Shown here piece by piece: positions 33,736-45,182 of a stretch of DNA of 64,000 bases. Every line of letters starts with the position of its first letter. The first letter of the stretch is position 1. A program made the translations under genes and the position numbers. Source of the DNA: Dermacentor variabilis (Eukaryota; Arthropoda; Arachnida; Ixodida; Ixodidae); the NCBI RefSeq assembly GCF_050947875.1, contig NW_027460335.1, positions 9,935,928-9,999,927 on the forward strand, given 5' to 3'. The notes under the pieces are model-generated. The model ran no database searches, was not told the DNA's origin, and saw only the letters and a list, made by a program, of their open reading frames with translations.

Positions 33736-34285
33736 AGGATTATCTGGAATGCGCCCTCATTGATGCCTTTCAATATATGGTGAATTCGCTCAGCTTCGGG
33801 GATTGCGTCGTTGACTCGTTCATAAAGGTCCACGACGTTTTCGATGTAGCTTGTGAACCTTTCTGCCGAGTGCTGTGTTCGAGCGCGCAAGCGTTGTTCG
33901 GCACGCAGCTGGCGAATCGCGGGTCGGCCGAACACTTCCGTAAAGGTTGTCTTGAAGACTGACCATGTGGGTACGTCACTTTCAGGTTGTGGAACCAGAG
34001 TTGGGCAACACCAGCCAGTTAAAAGATGACGTGGGTTAACTTGCCTGGATCATCCCACTTGTGCGCGCTCACCCGTTCATATGCCGCAAACCAGTCTTCT
34101 AGGTCTCCGTCGTCTGCACCGCTGAAGATCTTGGGGTCCCGTTGTCGTGGAACGTCGGTGCAAGTGACGGACTGTGGCGTCGGCGCCGTTTGGGATGAGC
34201 TGTCGGTCAAGGGGGGCGGTAGCGTTCTTGATCGCAGCTCCAGGGTTTCAAGCGACGGGGCTTCAGTCCCCACACATCCACTAAT
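33736..34285 (-). pseudogene. Gypsy E gag (truncated), leader and primer site
   Basis: Starts near 34273 (MGTEAPSLETLELRSRTLPP). DPKIFSGADDGDLEDWFAAYERV, FGRPAIRQLRAEQRLRARTQ, SYIENVVDLYERVNDAIPEAE and HHILKGINEGAFQIILVRNP match residues ~25-175 of gag F; the next codons are RT. The primer site TGGATGTGTGGGG (rc of 34269-34281) lies next to the LTR and resembles TGGTGGACGTGCGGGG of copy F. Confidence 0.8.
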
Positions 34286-34451
34286 TGAGAAGAGGTTTAT
34301 TGGCGGCTCCTAATGTGAAGGCATAGCGACCGAGAACGGCGAGGCAGCCCGAAGTACTGTCCAAAAGGCCGCCAGCAATCAACAGTGCGAGCCGAGCCGA
34401 GCCGCGCATTGGCGATGCGGCTGTGCTGGGAGGCGCGTCTTCTTCTTCACA
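34286..34451 (-). repeat. Gypsy E 5' LTR
   Basis: TGAGAAGAGG ... CTTCTTCACA, 166 bp, about 91% identical by eye to the 3' LTR at 29765-29930, followed outside by the GTTG target duplication. Confidence 0.9.
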
Positions 34452-34455
34452 GTTG

Positions 34456-36294
34456 TAATATAAGAAAGAACTTTCAAACATGTATAGTACAAGAAAAAAT
34501 TCGTGGTGCCACAACATTCATGTGGGGACGCATTAACAACAAAGCTTAGGCTGCATACATTATGAAACAATACATTGCTTCATGCGGCACCACAGTACGC
34601 CGACCCAGGCACCGCCACTGCCACCGCAGCTCGAATGTATCTGCCGCAACCGCTGCTAAAGCCACGCCGGAAACTCCGACGCACGTGGCGTTGAAACCAA
34701 AGAAATTCGGGCCACGTGCACAGGAGCCGTTGCCGTACTATTTCCACTCTCCCTGAAATGGTACTCTACGCGCGACTAGCCGTCCTGCATACGGACGCAA
34801 GCCACCCAGGGCAAACCCTTTGGGAATGCATGCGGCGTCTAGAGGTAAACAGATTGGCTGTAAAACAGTTGATGTCTCCTTAAAACGACGTAGAAGCATA
34901 TATTCCTGTTTGGTAAGATGAACATGAATAAAGTGGCGCAGATTAGCCGGGGACGTTTAAGGGCTAATTGACGTAAATATCATGTCACAAAGGTGTTCGT
35001 ACAAAACTGTGACATGCATCGTCATATGTTTCATGATTTCGCAGAGCGTAGTTCACTGTTCTTGCGCTATTTCGTTATTTACAATCCTTTTGAGATGTTT
35101 CCTGCTCTTCTTTCCTCACTTGAAACATACTCAAATGAAATTTCCGACGACCCAGTAAGAATTTTAAGTCTATTCCTTAGTACTTCTAAAAGGTCACGCA
35201 TTACGCCGTATGCATTTGTAAAGCTGCATTCATGCTTGCTCACTAACGCCTAGCTACCTCAATAATCACTGATTTCTATTTACCATGGTAACCTGTTTTA
35301 AATATTCTTCTTTACAGTTCTTGAAAAAGACCTAAATGAAGGACAGCGAAGAGAAATGGACAACGCTCGCAAGGTGAGACATAGATGAGACAGATGAGAC
35401 AAGAAAATAATTTATAAGATTTATCAAGAGTTGCGCCGATTTAAATAAGCACGTTAATACTTATTTCTGATCAACTTTACTGTCTAGAAAACACAGAAGG
35501 ATATTTAACGAAAATGCAAAAGAACATAAAAGTCCATTAAAACTGCATAATTGTTGCAGTTTTACAAATCTCACAATAGTTATTTTCAAGGAAAGTCAAG
35601 CTGCTCAGTTTTGCTTAGGTTTATCAACTTTATCGCTGTTCTGCGAGAAGAAAAGATCTGAACGCGATCACATCGAAATACGTAAAGCTGAAGAATATGC
35701 TTTGAGTACTTATGAGCACAACGGGAGCGAAAATTTGGTCTAACCAAGCAATGATGATAATGAATACCCCAGAAAACCAGCCCGTAAAGCGACCATACTA
35801 TCCTTCAACATTCTAAGAGTCATAACCGCAGACTTCACTTTTCATTTGATTTATTTACTCTAAGGGTCTAGAATCGAGCATTACATAGGTTGGTAACAAA
35901 AAAAAAAGAAACTTGAAAAGGAGGTTATAGGCATGAAGAACAAAATACAAATAAATAACACAACGGTTCTCAGCATTAAGCACATACATTGCATGTAGTA
36001 GTAGCAGGAAGTACCACTATAGGTTGTGCCCCTTTCTGGGAAATCCAGTTACATTGCCTGGCTTCCACGTGGGGATCACTTTCCCATGCTCTTTCCTGGA
36101 AGTGAGGTGGCTGCCTAACTAGGCCGTCAACGCAGCCACTTGGCAAACCTGCTTTTACTGTCGAAGAAAGCCAGTCGGCTCTCCGTTCTCAACGTGTAAG
36201 AGCGTGTATTACTTGCCTACCCAGGGCGTGTACCAGGGCGTTCACGTTTTACAGCGGACCAAATGCCGTCGTTTTCAGACTTCGCTAAAATGGC
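34456..36294. other. no gene seen
   Basis: Mostly A/T-rich. An 86-codon open stretch at 34993-35253 has no recognisable motif. No repeat relation to the rest of the window was noticed. Confidence 0.5.
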
Positions 36295-36372
36295 GATCAT
36301 CAGCAATGGCTCGAGAGGCGTCTTCTTCCACAGCTGGCTCGATGGCGCCACTCGGCTACGTTGAACTAGAGT
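36295..36372 (+). repeat. dispersed terminal motif, second isolated copy
   Basis: GGCGTCTTCTTCCACAGCTGGCT followed by CGATGGCGCCACTCGGCTACG matches the 2.4-kb repeat end (14190-14240) and the fragment at 9270-9300. Confidence 0.5.
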
Positions 36373-36869
36373 GTATTCTAGTGGCACAAAGGGCTCAGTG
36401 CAGGCGGCCCGTTTGCACATGGATGCCGCGAGATGTCGCCACGGCAAGTTTTCCTACTACTATTGTGTGAGGGCCTGCGATTTCCGGGGCTTTCCACACG
36501 CAATAATTGGAGATATCGAATTGATCGGTGCTGGTATATAAACACAGTCATCTTGCACATGCGATTACCCATCATTTGCACATTTCTGATAGTGACTATG
36601 CCGGTAAATCGTGTGCAGTGCTGGCTGTGGCAGCTCGCAGTTTTATCGTCAGAGAATGCGAAATCTGATTGAAATCTTCAGTGTTCATGGCTCTTTGCAA
36701 GAATATCTTGCATGTGCATCTTTCAAAATATTTCTTGAACGGACACAAAATTGACTACTTTTTCAGCAAATAGCCCACCTTGAATGTGTACCTTCGCAGT
36801 AAATTATCCTGATTAGCTTGTAAAACACACGGCTTTTTCATAAAAAACACGGGGAAGGCGGGAGATGTA

Positions 36870-38478
36870 AATTCAAGACAATGAGCAAAACGAGGACAAG
36901 GTGAAAGCAGCAGCGAACGTTTCGACAAGTGAACTTGTCTTTTTCAAGGTGACATTTGTTTTGGTTGCCGCAGTATATATTGGTACGGTTCTTCTAAAGG
37001 GGGGAGGCCTTGAGGCGGGTGGGTGCGGGAAAGAGCCAAGGTGTGTTAGCGGCGAGGAAGTCGAATAGAGAATAAAGGAGTGCTGTGCACAAAGCCACAC
37101 ACGGCCGTCTGTCAATCACGTGTGCACGTCCGTGTGTCAACCGGCGTATCAACGGCTTGCACAATAGCCCTCTTCTACATGATTTTCTGGTGGTCGTGGG
37201 CTACATGTCTCTGAAAGAGATAATACAAGGAGCAGCAGAAGCCGTTTCTCCTGAAAAAATATAGTAATGAAAGAAAAGAAAGTATTGAATTTGAATGAAT
37301 AAATAAATAAAAGGAAAGAAAACGGGAAGAAGAACAAAAAAGAAACGCTACGAAATCCAACTAAGTGTTGTTGCCTATAGCTTGACATTTTGCATAGCGA
37401 ATAAATTCTTAAGCTCCCTTTGAAATGTTTACGCCTTCTGGTTGCAAATATTTGAACTTATGGATGAGGTATGGTTCTCTGTATTTTCTTTCTCGTTCAG
37501 AACGGAAATTTGACTCTAAGATGTAGAGTTTAAGTTCATCAAAGTTATGACTTCGTTGAAATTCTCAGCGGTGGCTTTGGGAAGCTATTTAGTTGTACCA
37601 GTGCGATGTCCGTTTAATCTGGCGTTCTTTGATTTTCCCCGTTTCACTGATATATTGTTTCCATCAGAAGAAACATTCAAGCATATAAATCACATCCGGA
37701 CTTGTACAAGTGTAGCTAGGTCTGACTTCGTCTGTATAACTATTTGTGGTGCTTTTAATTTATGCCACATTGAACCTGTCTGCAGGTTTTGCACTTGGGG
37801 CAACAACACGCTCTTATTAAGAGGGAATGATGTTGACCGACTTTTGCGTGCACTAACATGTCTTTAACGTTCCTCTTGCGGCGATAGGTAATCCTTGGTA
37901 CATCCGGGAACGCTTCTCTCAGACGCTCGTTGTTTGATAATATTGGGTGGTATTTGCGGAGGATGTTGTTTACGTTTGAGTGTGCATTAGAATATTTTGT
38001 TATAAAGGCTGGTGGTCTGTAAGATTCTGTTGTGGGCTGTTTCTTCTCTAATTCCGACTGTTTCTCCAATCTTGACGCGACATCATAAGCTCTGTGAAGA
38101 GCAACTTGTGGATAGATTCTTTCTGCTAGCGTTGTATTAAGTTCATTTAGGTGGTGGATATAACCGTGGTCCTCGCTGCAGATTCTTCTTATTCATTTCG
38201 CTTGTCCGACAAAACTCCTTGATCGCAATTTCGCGGGTGATGACTGTTCTAGTATAAATATTGCTGGCAATCCGTAGGCTTCCGGCGAAGTGTCGTTCTC
38301 AGTTTTCCGTTTGCTATGTAGACTGTCGTATCGAGGAAGCTGATCTGACTAGGAGATGGTGCGCAGTCAATTTATTACTCGGGTGAAAACAATTGATATG
38401 GCTAATAAGGTCGGTTAACGCGCTTGTGTCGTACTCCCATATTATAAATATGTCGTCGATGTAACTAAAATAGGTGTG
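36870..38478 (-). pseudogene. Penelope-like element remnant (RT end and GIY-YIG region)
   Basis: Minus strand. RT: YFSYIDDIFIIWEYDTSALTDL (38410-38470, catalytic YIDD), HINCFHPSNKLTAHHLLV. After a damaged stretch, 37755-38069 reads FITKYSNAHSNVNNILRKY and FPDVPRITYRRKRNVKDMLVHAK, the conserved end of Penelope RT, then CCCPKCKTCRQVQCG, the Cys-rich lead into the GIY-YIG nuclease. The nuclease (37540-37750) is present only as scattered words. The region ends with a hairpin (36924-36939). The N-terminal half is missing; the upstream edge meets the LTR of Gypsy B near 38478. Confidence 0.75.
36900..36955 (-). ncRNA. degenerate hammerhead-ribozyme-like motif of the Penelope element
   Basis: On the minus strand: ACCTTGAAAAA, then a stem GACAAG-TTCA-CTTGTC (36924-36939), then GAAACG (36918-36923). 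Penelope-like elements are known to carry minimal hammerhead ribozymes with a short stem II followed by GAAA. The 3' half of the core fits, but the CUGAUGA box is replaced by CTTGAAAAA, so catalysis is doubtful. Confidence 0.45.
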
Positions 38479-38480
38479 GC

Positions 38481-38589
38481 GGCCTTCTGGAGGACACACC
38501 GGCACAAACGATTTCTCTGGAATGCTCGATGGCTCGTGTATAAAAGCCGATGCGCTTGACTGGCCGAACAGGTTTCGGACGATAGATCG
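38481..38589 (+). repeat. Gypsy B 5' LTR, left fragment
   Basis: TTCTGGAGGAC, TGATTTCTCT-like and CGATGGCTCGTGTA words match the B 3' LTR at 45382-45440. The first ~200 bp of the LTR are missing, replaced by the Penelope remnant. It ends at AGATCG (38584-38589), repeated at 41049-41054 beyond the LINE. Confidence 0.75.
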
Positions 38590-38594
38590 ATCAA

Positions 38595-38649
<55 letters not shown>

Positions 38650-41048
38650 ATTTTATTATTACATAAAAATAATATACAGATAGAAGTATACAGAAGGAGG
38701 TCGCATATTTAAAACTGAATTGGGACCTCCTGTTCATGGTTAACATAAAAGTTCATTTAGCAAGCAACAACAGCTCAATTGGTACAATTCCAGCAACAAT
38801 AAATAATGACATAAAAATCTAAGTAGATGAAGTAATTATTAGACAATATAACGGCAGTAAGCAATATTTTGAAACTAGATAAAACGAAAGTAAAAGAGGA
38901 AGAAAGAGAAAAATATTAAAGAAAAAGAAATGAATTAGTTGTTGGAGTACATAACAATGGCAGGCCTAAAACCAAAATCGGATTATACAATGCATAGTGT
39001 CACTTACATATCACATAACGGAAAATTTTTCACCTCATCATAAAATCGATGGGTTTTCAGGAGTATTATTATACATGGAAATGTATTCCATGATGAAATG
39101 GCTGCAAAGTGAATTGTCTGTTTCCCATAATTATTGCGCACTTTGGGCAGAATCAAGTTATTATGCTGCGCAAAACAAGTTGAGTTAGTGCTTGTTAGAG
39201 ATGATATAGTAATTAGCGATAATGATATTTTGTCATTTAATACTTTGAAAAGAAGAGTGGCAAGGCTGTACTTGACAAGGGCTGAAACGTCTAGAATGTT
39301 ATTTGCTTGTAGTAACTGTTTAGCATTGGCTGTGTGTGGATTCGACGTGATTATTCTAATTGCCTGGTTTTGGATGGTTTGTATCGGTTTTAGGTGAGTA
39401 GTGTACGTGTTACCCCAGGAGGTTATGCAGTAGTTAATGTGACAGTGTACAAACGCGAAATAGAGTGAGGGCAACACAGGTCGTGAAAAAAATGAACGCG
39501 CCCTGATGAGAATGCGTATTCCATGTGATAACTTCTTTATAATATGCGTTATATGGCGATGAAATTTTAGGTTACAGTGAATAATGGCACCTAAGTACGT
39601 GCATTCTTCACTTGCTTGTAATAAATGGTCACGAATGGAAATGGACGGAATGCATAGTGATGATTTATTCTGGGATGAGAATAAAACAAATTTAGTTTTA
39701 GTAGGATTAATGATAAGTCGATTCATTTTGCACCAATCTATCAAGTTATAATGATCACTATTAGGCTTGTTTATTACCGTTCACAGACATTCGCCAGAAT
39801 TAGTAATTATTGTATCATCGGCATATAGTATACATTTAGAAGATGTGAGGCAGCTAGGTAGATCATTAATATAAAGTAAAAAGAGTAGGAGGCCCAATAT
39901 GGATCCTTGTGGTACACCTAAATTAGTCATTTTAGGTTAAGAATGAGCATCGGAAACACTAACAAGCTGGTATCTGTCTCGTAAGTAGCTGCGTAATAGT
40001 AGTAAAGGAGGACCTGTGATACCAATTAAATCTAGTTTAAGATAAAGAATTTCGTGGTGAATGCTGTCAAATGCCATTGAAAAGTTTACAAATAAGGATG
40101 CTGCGAATTTACCTTTGTCAATAGCTTTCTTTAATTGATCAGTAAGCGATGCAAGTGCTAGCTCAGTAGAGTAACCGGATCTAAATGCACATTGGTCAGG
40201 TGAAAGAATATTAAATTTGTTTATCTATTTGATCAATCGTTTTTCGAATATTTTCTCGATGACCTTGCTAAAAAAGGTTAAAACACAGATTGGCCTGTAG
40301 TTAGATAGTGATGAGCGATCGCCTTTCTTAAAAAATGGAATAACCCTACCACGTTTAGGCTCGCAAGGAAATGTGCCTGTTTTAAACATGAGGTTAATAA
40401 TTTCAAACAGTACAAATGATATTGATTTACAAATGATTTTAACATGACCAGGATGAATGTTGTGCAGTCCAGCACTAGTTGTTTTTTAATTGTTGATTAC
40501 TGAAACCACCTCATCAGGAATGGTTGGAAACACATAAAATGAATGTGGAAGGCGCTTTGATGCGTATAAGTTGTGTTGAATTTGAGTGGAGTTAGCAAAA
40601 AAGAAATTACTGAAAGCATCCGCAATATTAAGAGGTTCGAAATAAGTATTACCATCGTGGGATATTTTGGTTATGCTATCCGCTCCTTGTTTCCCATTCA
40701 AAAAGGAGTTCACTATTTGCCATTTTTTTCTTTACGTCCGAACCACACCTAAGTATTTTTTCTTCGTAATATTTGGTTTTTAGCTTTGTTAAGCCGTGAA
40801 GAAAGTGTGTTGCAAAATTTCTCGTACCATGCATGCAGGTTTAAATTGAATGGCAGGCTTTTAGTTTTTTTATATAGGTTTTCTCGTGTGCGCATAGCCT
40901 TCAGCAAACTATCGGTCACCCAGGTATTTTGAGGTGAAGCCACTTTCTTTCTGCGTTTACTTATCTAAGAGTAGGTATGATAGTATGAGATCAACTTTCT
41001 TATAAATCGCGAGAAGGCTACCTGAGGATCATTTGGGTGAAGAGCGAA
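38590..41048 (-). mobile_element. CR1/L2-like LINE inserted in the 5' LTR of Gypsy B
   Basis: A 2.46-kb 5'-truncated LINE read on the minus strand from about 41048 to 38590. It ends in a (TTTA)n tail (AATA repeats at 38593-38651 on the plus strand). AGATCG flanks both sides and is a possible short target duplication. It contains the linker between endonuclease and RT, the RT and the C-terminus, with several stops. Confidence 0.85.
39004..40943 (-). pseudogene. LINE reverse transcriptase, several frames
   Basis: From 40943: TWVTDSLLKAMRTRENLYKK, then FANSTQIQHNLY, RVIPFFKKGDRSSLSNYRPI and FSKVIEKIFEKRL (40230-40340), and [15 protein letters not shown] with the catalytic YADD (about 39808-39820). 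The last block, 39004-39744 (246 codons), has MIDWCKMNRLIINPTKTKF, CTYLGAIIHCNLKFHRHI, RSFFSRPVLPSLYFAFVHCH and INYCITSWGNTY. At least four stops or shifts. A different family from the LINE at 19877. Confidence 0.8.
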
Positions 41049-41183
41049 AGATCGCCGACTCTGTTCGCCGCTGTCGCCGTTATTTGATTGTAGCCTGTTT
41101 TAAGGGCACAAGTTCGCCCAATAAAACGCTGGTTTCATCATTCTAAATTTTGCTGCTTTCTTCACCGTCACTACTACATTACA
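41049..41183 (+). repeat. Gypsy B 5' LTR, right fragment
   Basis: AGATCGCCGACT, GTTCGCCGCTGTCGCCGTTA and GGGCACAAGTTCGCCCAATA match the B and C 3' LTRs; AATAAA sits at 41131. It ends CTACATTACA just before the primer site. Confidence 0.8.
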
Positions 41184-41200
41184 TCTGGTGGAGGTGCTTT
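41184..41200 (+). promoter_or_regulatory. Gypsy B primer binding site
   Basis: TC then TGGTGGAGGTGCT (from 41186), two bases after the LTR; identical to the site of copy A on the other strand. Confidence 0.65.
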
Positions 41201-41365
41201 GCATTCATATACAGGACGCACCCACAAAGCTATGACCAAAGCCTGAACGCGGAAGAAAACACCAACGTCGCCAGGAACAAGCGACGTAGTCAAATCCTGC
41301 AAGAATGCCCCCAGAGCACGGACTTTTCCCTGAGACGACCAGGATCGCGGCCCAGACAACCCCAA

Positions 41366-42432
41366 TGGCTGCCTCAGCGTCCCCCATTCTGGGGAAAGAA
41401 CCGCGGGACTCACCAACTTTCCATGGAGCACCGACTGAAGAACCCGAATCCTGGCTAGAGACCTACGAACCAATCGCGACTTTAAACTACTGGGACTCCG
41501 ACAGGCTGTGGCATCTATACGTTGCCTAAGAAGACGCCTCTTGAACATGGTTTGAGAACCGGGAGTCAAGCCTGACAACATGGAACCTCTTCCGTAGCGG
41601 CTTCCTAGCTCATCGCTATCTTTACGGAAGAGATGAGCCGTCTATTCTGCAGCGCCGACCCAGAAATGTCTGTGGGGAAGAAAGTCCGCAAGCTCATGCG
41701 TGTTGTGAAGGAGGAACTCTCCGCCGGAATGGTACGAAGCCCACCTAAAACTGCCGTTGAGTTTTTTCGCGAGGCAACCAGCATAGAGAAGACACTGAAA
41801 ATGGGGAACAGGCAATCCAACCCACCGCTCGAACTCAACAAACAACGCCGAAAGTCCCTCACTGGACACCGATGACCAGCGCGACACTACCAGAGCGGTC
41901 ATGCGGGAAGAGCTTCAGATGTTCACTTGCACAGTCTCAAGTGGCTTCGATTGCCAACGTCGTACTCGAGGAGCTCCAACAACCACGCTGAGTACCTCAA
42001 TCACCGCAACCTCAGCCGGAAGGGATGACGTAGGCCGCCGTAGCCCTCCATCACATTCCTCCTCCGCGCTTGCGCCAGGGCGCTGTAACGACGCAGCTCC
42101 GCCGTCCACCACCGCTGACGCCGCCAGCTCGCCCACCTGTCACCCAAAGCAGTCACGCTGGGAAGACGGACATTTGGTGCGCCCCCGACAACCGCCTGCT
42201 CTGCTATCACCGCGGCGAAGCCGGCAACGTCTGCCGCCGATGCCCATAGCGCCGACACTCCGCGCCCTCAGCAAGGTGAACGTCTTCGCGACATTGGCAA
42301 CTACCTCGCTGCTACTCAGTGGAGCCCCCGACGACCATCCCGTTTACCGTTGCGAGGCCGCTGCCTGTCGACGCAGCGCCGTCCATGCACTGGCCCAGCC
42401 CGGGACCGGTCCGTCATCCCTTGTCCAGAAAA
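41366..42432 (+). pseudogene. Gypsy B gag
   Basis: Starts MAASASPILGKEPRDSPTFH, then GAPTEEPESWLETYEPI and WFENRESSLTTWNLF across stops and shifts, a Gln/Pro-rich mid part, PPRLRQGAVTTQLRRPPP, and CYHRGEAGNVC, the remains of the CCHC knuckle (42200-42235; a His/Arg change has destroyed CYHCGEAGH). It ends RPLPVDAAPSMHWPSPGP, after which the protease is deleted. Confidence 0.75.
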
Positions 42433-42800
42433 TGCTCGACCGCGAAATGCGTCGCAAAATGCTCTACTGCTCGACCACGAAATTTGCGTCGCAAGAGGGA
42501 TCGCTCAACTGCACGGAATGGAAAGCAAAAGTGATGGTGACAAACTTCAGCCAGACGCTCAAGCACATCAACAAGGGCACGGTGTTAGCACACATCGAAG
42601 AAATTTTGTAAACCAGCAATGCATTTGTCCTCTCGGATTCTGCCGCATCTACTCCGACGACCATAGTTCTCGAACCAGACTTCAACCTAAATCCAAATCT
42701 ACCCCAGAGTAAACAGCAACAGTTGAGAAGTCTTTTAAAACGGTACAAAGACTGCATTTTGGACGTCATCAAGGATTCAACATGCACCAGTCAAAAACAT
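42433..42800 (+). pseudogene. Gypsy B pol linker, fused by protease deletion
   Basis: HEICVARGIAQLHG, NFSQTLKHINKGTVLAHIEEIL and SDSAASTPTTIVLEPDFNLNP-type sequence match the linkers of A and C. The whole protease region seen in copies A and C is missing between gag and this linker. The junction carries a 22-bp direct duplication (42434-42455 and 42470-42492). Confidence 0.75.
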
Positions 42801-43830
42801 CGCATAATAACCGAAGAATGCACTCGAGCACTCCGCCAGATCACTTACCGAGTTTCGACGCAAGCACGCGAAGCTATTAGGCAATAAGTCGACGAAAGGC
42901 TGGACGACGACATCATCCAGCCGTCGAAAAGCGCGTGGGCATCTGCTGTTGTCTTGGTGAAGAAAAAGGACGGAATACTACGTTTCTGCGTCGATTAGCG
43001 TCGACTGAACAAGATCGCGAGGAAGGACGTACACCCCATTCCACGCACTGACGACGCATTGGACCGGCTCTGCAAAGGTAAATGCTTCTCTTCGATGAGC
43101 CTCAAGTCTGGCTACTGGCAAATAGAAGTCGACGAGACGGATCGCGAAAAGACCTTCTTCATCACGCCAGACGGCCTCTATGAGTTCAAGTTTATGCCGT
43201 TTAGACAGTGCTCGCTGTCTGGAACCTTCCAGCAAGTGATTGGCACGGTTTTAGGAGGATTGAAATGGCAGACTTCTCTTGTTTACTTGGATGACATCAT
43301 CGTCTTCGCCGGAAATTTCCAAAATCACCTCAGGCGTCTTAAGACAGTACTAGAAGCCATCAAGTTATCAGGGCTTACTCTCAAGCTGGAAAAGTGCCGC
43401 TTTGCTTACGATGGGCTGCTGCTCCTAGGCCTCGTCATCAGCAAATCTGGAGTCCACCCCGACCCACAGAACACAGCTGCCATCGCAAAGTTCCGACAGC
43501 TCCTCGACAAGGAGGCAGTGTGTAGATTCCTTGGCATATGTGCGTACTAGAGGTGCCTTGTCAATAACTTTCGCTGAGCCTCCGACACATCTAAGTCTGA
43601 TCTCGGGTTCAAGTGGGAAAGGCCCCAGGCCCACGCATTTCAAGAACTCAAACGACGCATGCAGTCGCCGCCGGTACTTGCGCACTTGGACGAGGACGCC
43701 GATACCGAAATCTACACTGATGGCAGTCGCCTAGCCTCGGCACCCTCCTAGTGCTAAAGAAAGACGGGCTTTAACGGCTGATAGCTTAAGTTGGCCAGGC
43801 GCTGTCAAAAGCAGAAGGCAATTATTCTAT
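42801..43830 (+). pseudogene. Gypsy B reverse transcriptase, RNase H start
   Basis: After [17 protein letters not shown] (42925-42980) and a stop in the FCVD.RRLN box, the block 43059-43550 has SSMSLKSGYWQIEVDETDRE, FITPDGLYEFKFMPFRQCSL, the catalytic LVYLDDIIVFAG and LEKCRFAYDGLLLLGLV. RNase H shows only LAHLDEDADTEIYTDGSR-like sequence before a deletion near 43830 that removes its second half. Confidence 0.8.
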
Positions 43831-43849
43831 ATTCTATATTTGGAAGGGA

Positions 43850-45037
43850 ACACTGCCGTGTTCCCTAGGGCATTTAACCGAGGATTACCTTTATGCTCGC
43901 GTCAATACGACCAACTTGTAAAGAACTTCTCACCAGTCCACGCCAAATACCTTCTTGTTGCTCCCTTAGCGCTGTGTCCAGAATCCAGAAGTGCTGCACA
44001 CCCTACATGACGATCGGACCACTGGACATCTTGGATTCTCCCGGACGCTATCGAGGATACAGGAAAGGTATTACTGGCCGCACCTGATCGCCGACGTCGC
44101 CCGCTACGTCAAGTAATGCGGAGAATGTCAGCGACGCAAGACACCACCGACAAGGCCAGCAGGATTACTATATCCCATCGAGGCTCCTTGCCAACCACTT
44201 CAATAGATTGGGATAGATTCGTTCGGACCCTTTCCGATGCCAACACTTCGAAATAAATGAATCGTCGTGGTGACGAACTACCTCACCCGCTTCGCTGAAA
44301 CGAAAGCTTTGCCGAAAGGCAGCGCAGCCGAATTGGCGAAATTCTTTGTCGAGAACATCCCGTCGCGACATGTTTCCCCAGAAGTCCTCATCACCGACAG
44401 AGGAACGACCTTTATAGTAGAGCTAGCCCAAGCCATTCTGCAATACATTCAGAAGACAAGCCACAGGGGGACAACTGCCTACCACCTGCATACGAATGGT
44501 CTTAAGGAGCGCCTGAATAAAAACATTGCTGATATGCTAGCAATGTACACCGGCGTCGAAAACAAGGCCCGCGATGCCGTCCTGACGTACTCAACATTCG
44601 CTTACAACATGGCGGTGCAAGAAACAACCGAGATCACGCCATTCAAGCTAGTATACGGCAGGAAGCCGACAACGACTCTCCACGCCACGCTGCCACATGT
44701 CTCCGACGAAGAGAATCTTGACGTCGCCACCTATCTCCAGCCCGCCAAAGCCCGACCGCTCCCCGCCGGCATGTCAAGAACCAGCCGACACTATAACCTT
44801 CGACGACGCTACGTCGAGTGCCAGCCCGGTGACTATGTTTGGCTTTGGACCCCAATACGGCGACGAGGACATAGCGAAAAGCTTTTACGCTACTATTTCG
44901 AACCCTACATGATCATCCGAATCAATGACGCACTCGACTATGATCTCGCACCATACAGCATTTCGCTATCACAGCGGCGCCGCTCACGACCTCAAATAGT
45001 CTACGTTGTGCTACTTAAGCCATTCTACCAGCGTTAA
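43850..45037 (+). pseudogene. Gypsy B integrase
   Basis: The zinc region is broken (GECQRRKTPPTRPAGLLYPIE near 44115-44180). Block 44267-45037 (256 codons) holds VVTNYLTRFAETKALPKGSA, VLITDRGTTFIVELAQAILQ (second Asp), RGTTAYHLHTNGLKERLNKN (Glu), ETTEITPFKLVYGRKPTTTL and YVECQPGDYVWLWTPIRRRG then VYVVLLKPFYQR. The core start with the first Asp lies in another frame near 44210. Closest to copy C integrase. Confidence 0.8.
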
Positions 45038-45182
45038 TGAGATTTGGGACTTTGCGTAGCTGGGGATCTCTGCAGTCTTTTTTTTACTGTGTCACATTGT
45101 AGTTTGTTTCATTTATAAGCGTTCTTTTCTGTCTTGCTCTACTGTTTTGCTTGTGGCATCGGGACGATGCTTTTTGAGAGGG

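Larger units (their letters stand above)
29761..34455 (-). mobile_element. Ty3/Gypsy retrotransposon copy E with TSD
   Basis: Minus-strand element bounded by 166-bp LTRs (29765-29930; 34286-34451) and flanked by the 4-bp duplication GTTG (29761-29764 and 34452-34455). It carries a SINE (about 31015-31400) and a foldback MITE (32443-33173). Gag runs directly into RT, so nucleocapsid and protease are deleted. By eye the LTRs differ at about 15 of 166 positions, so the insertion is not recent. Confidence 0.9.

Noticed and set aside
37149..37388. Phe/Leu-rich open frames
   Set aside because: They lie in A/T-rich noncoding sequence next to the Penelope remnant and have no motif.
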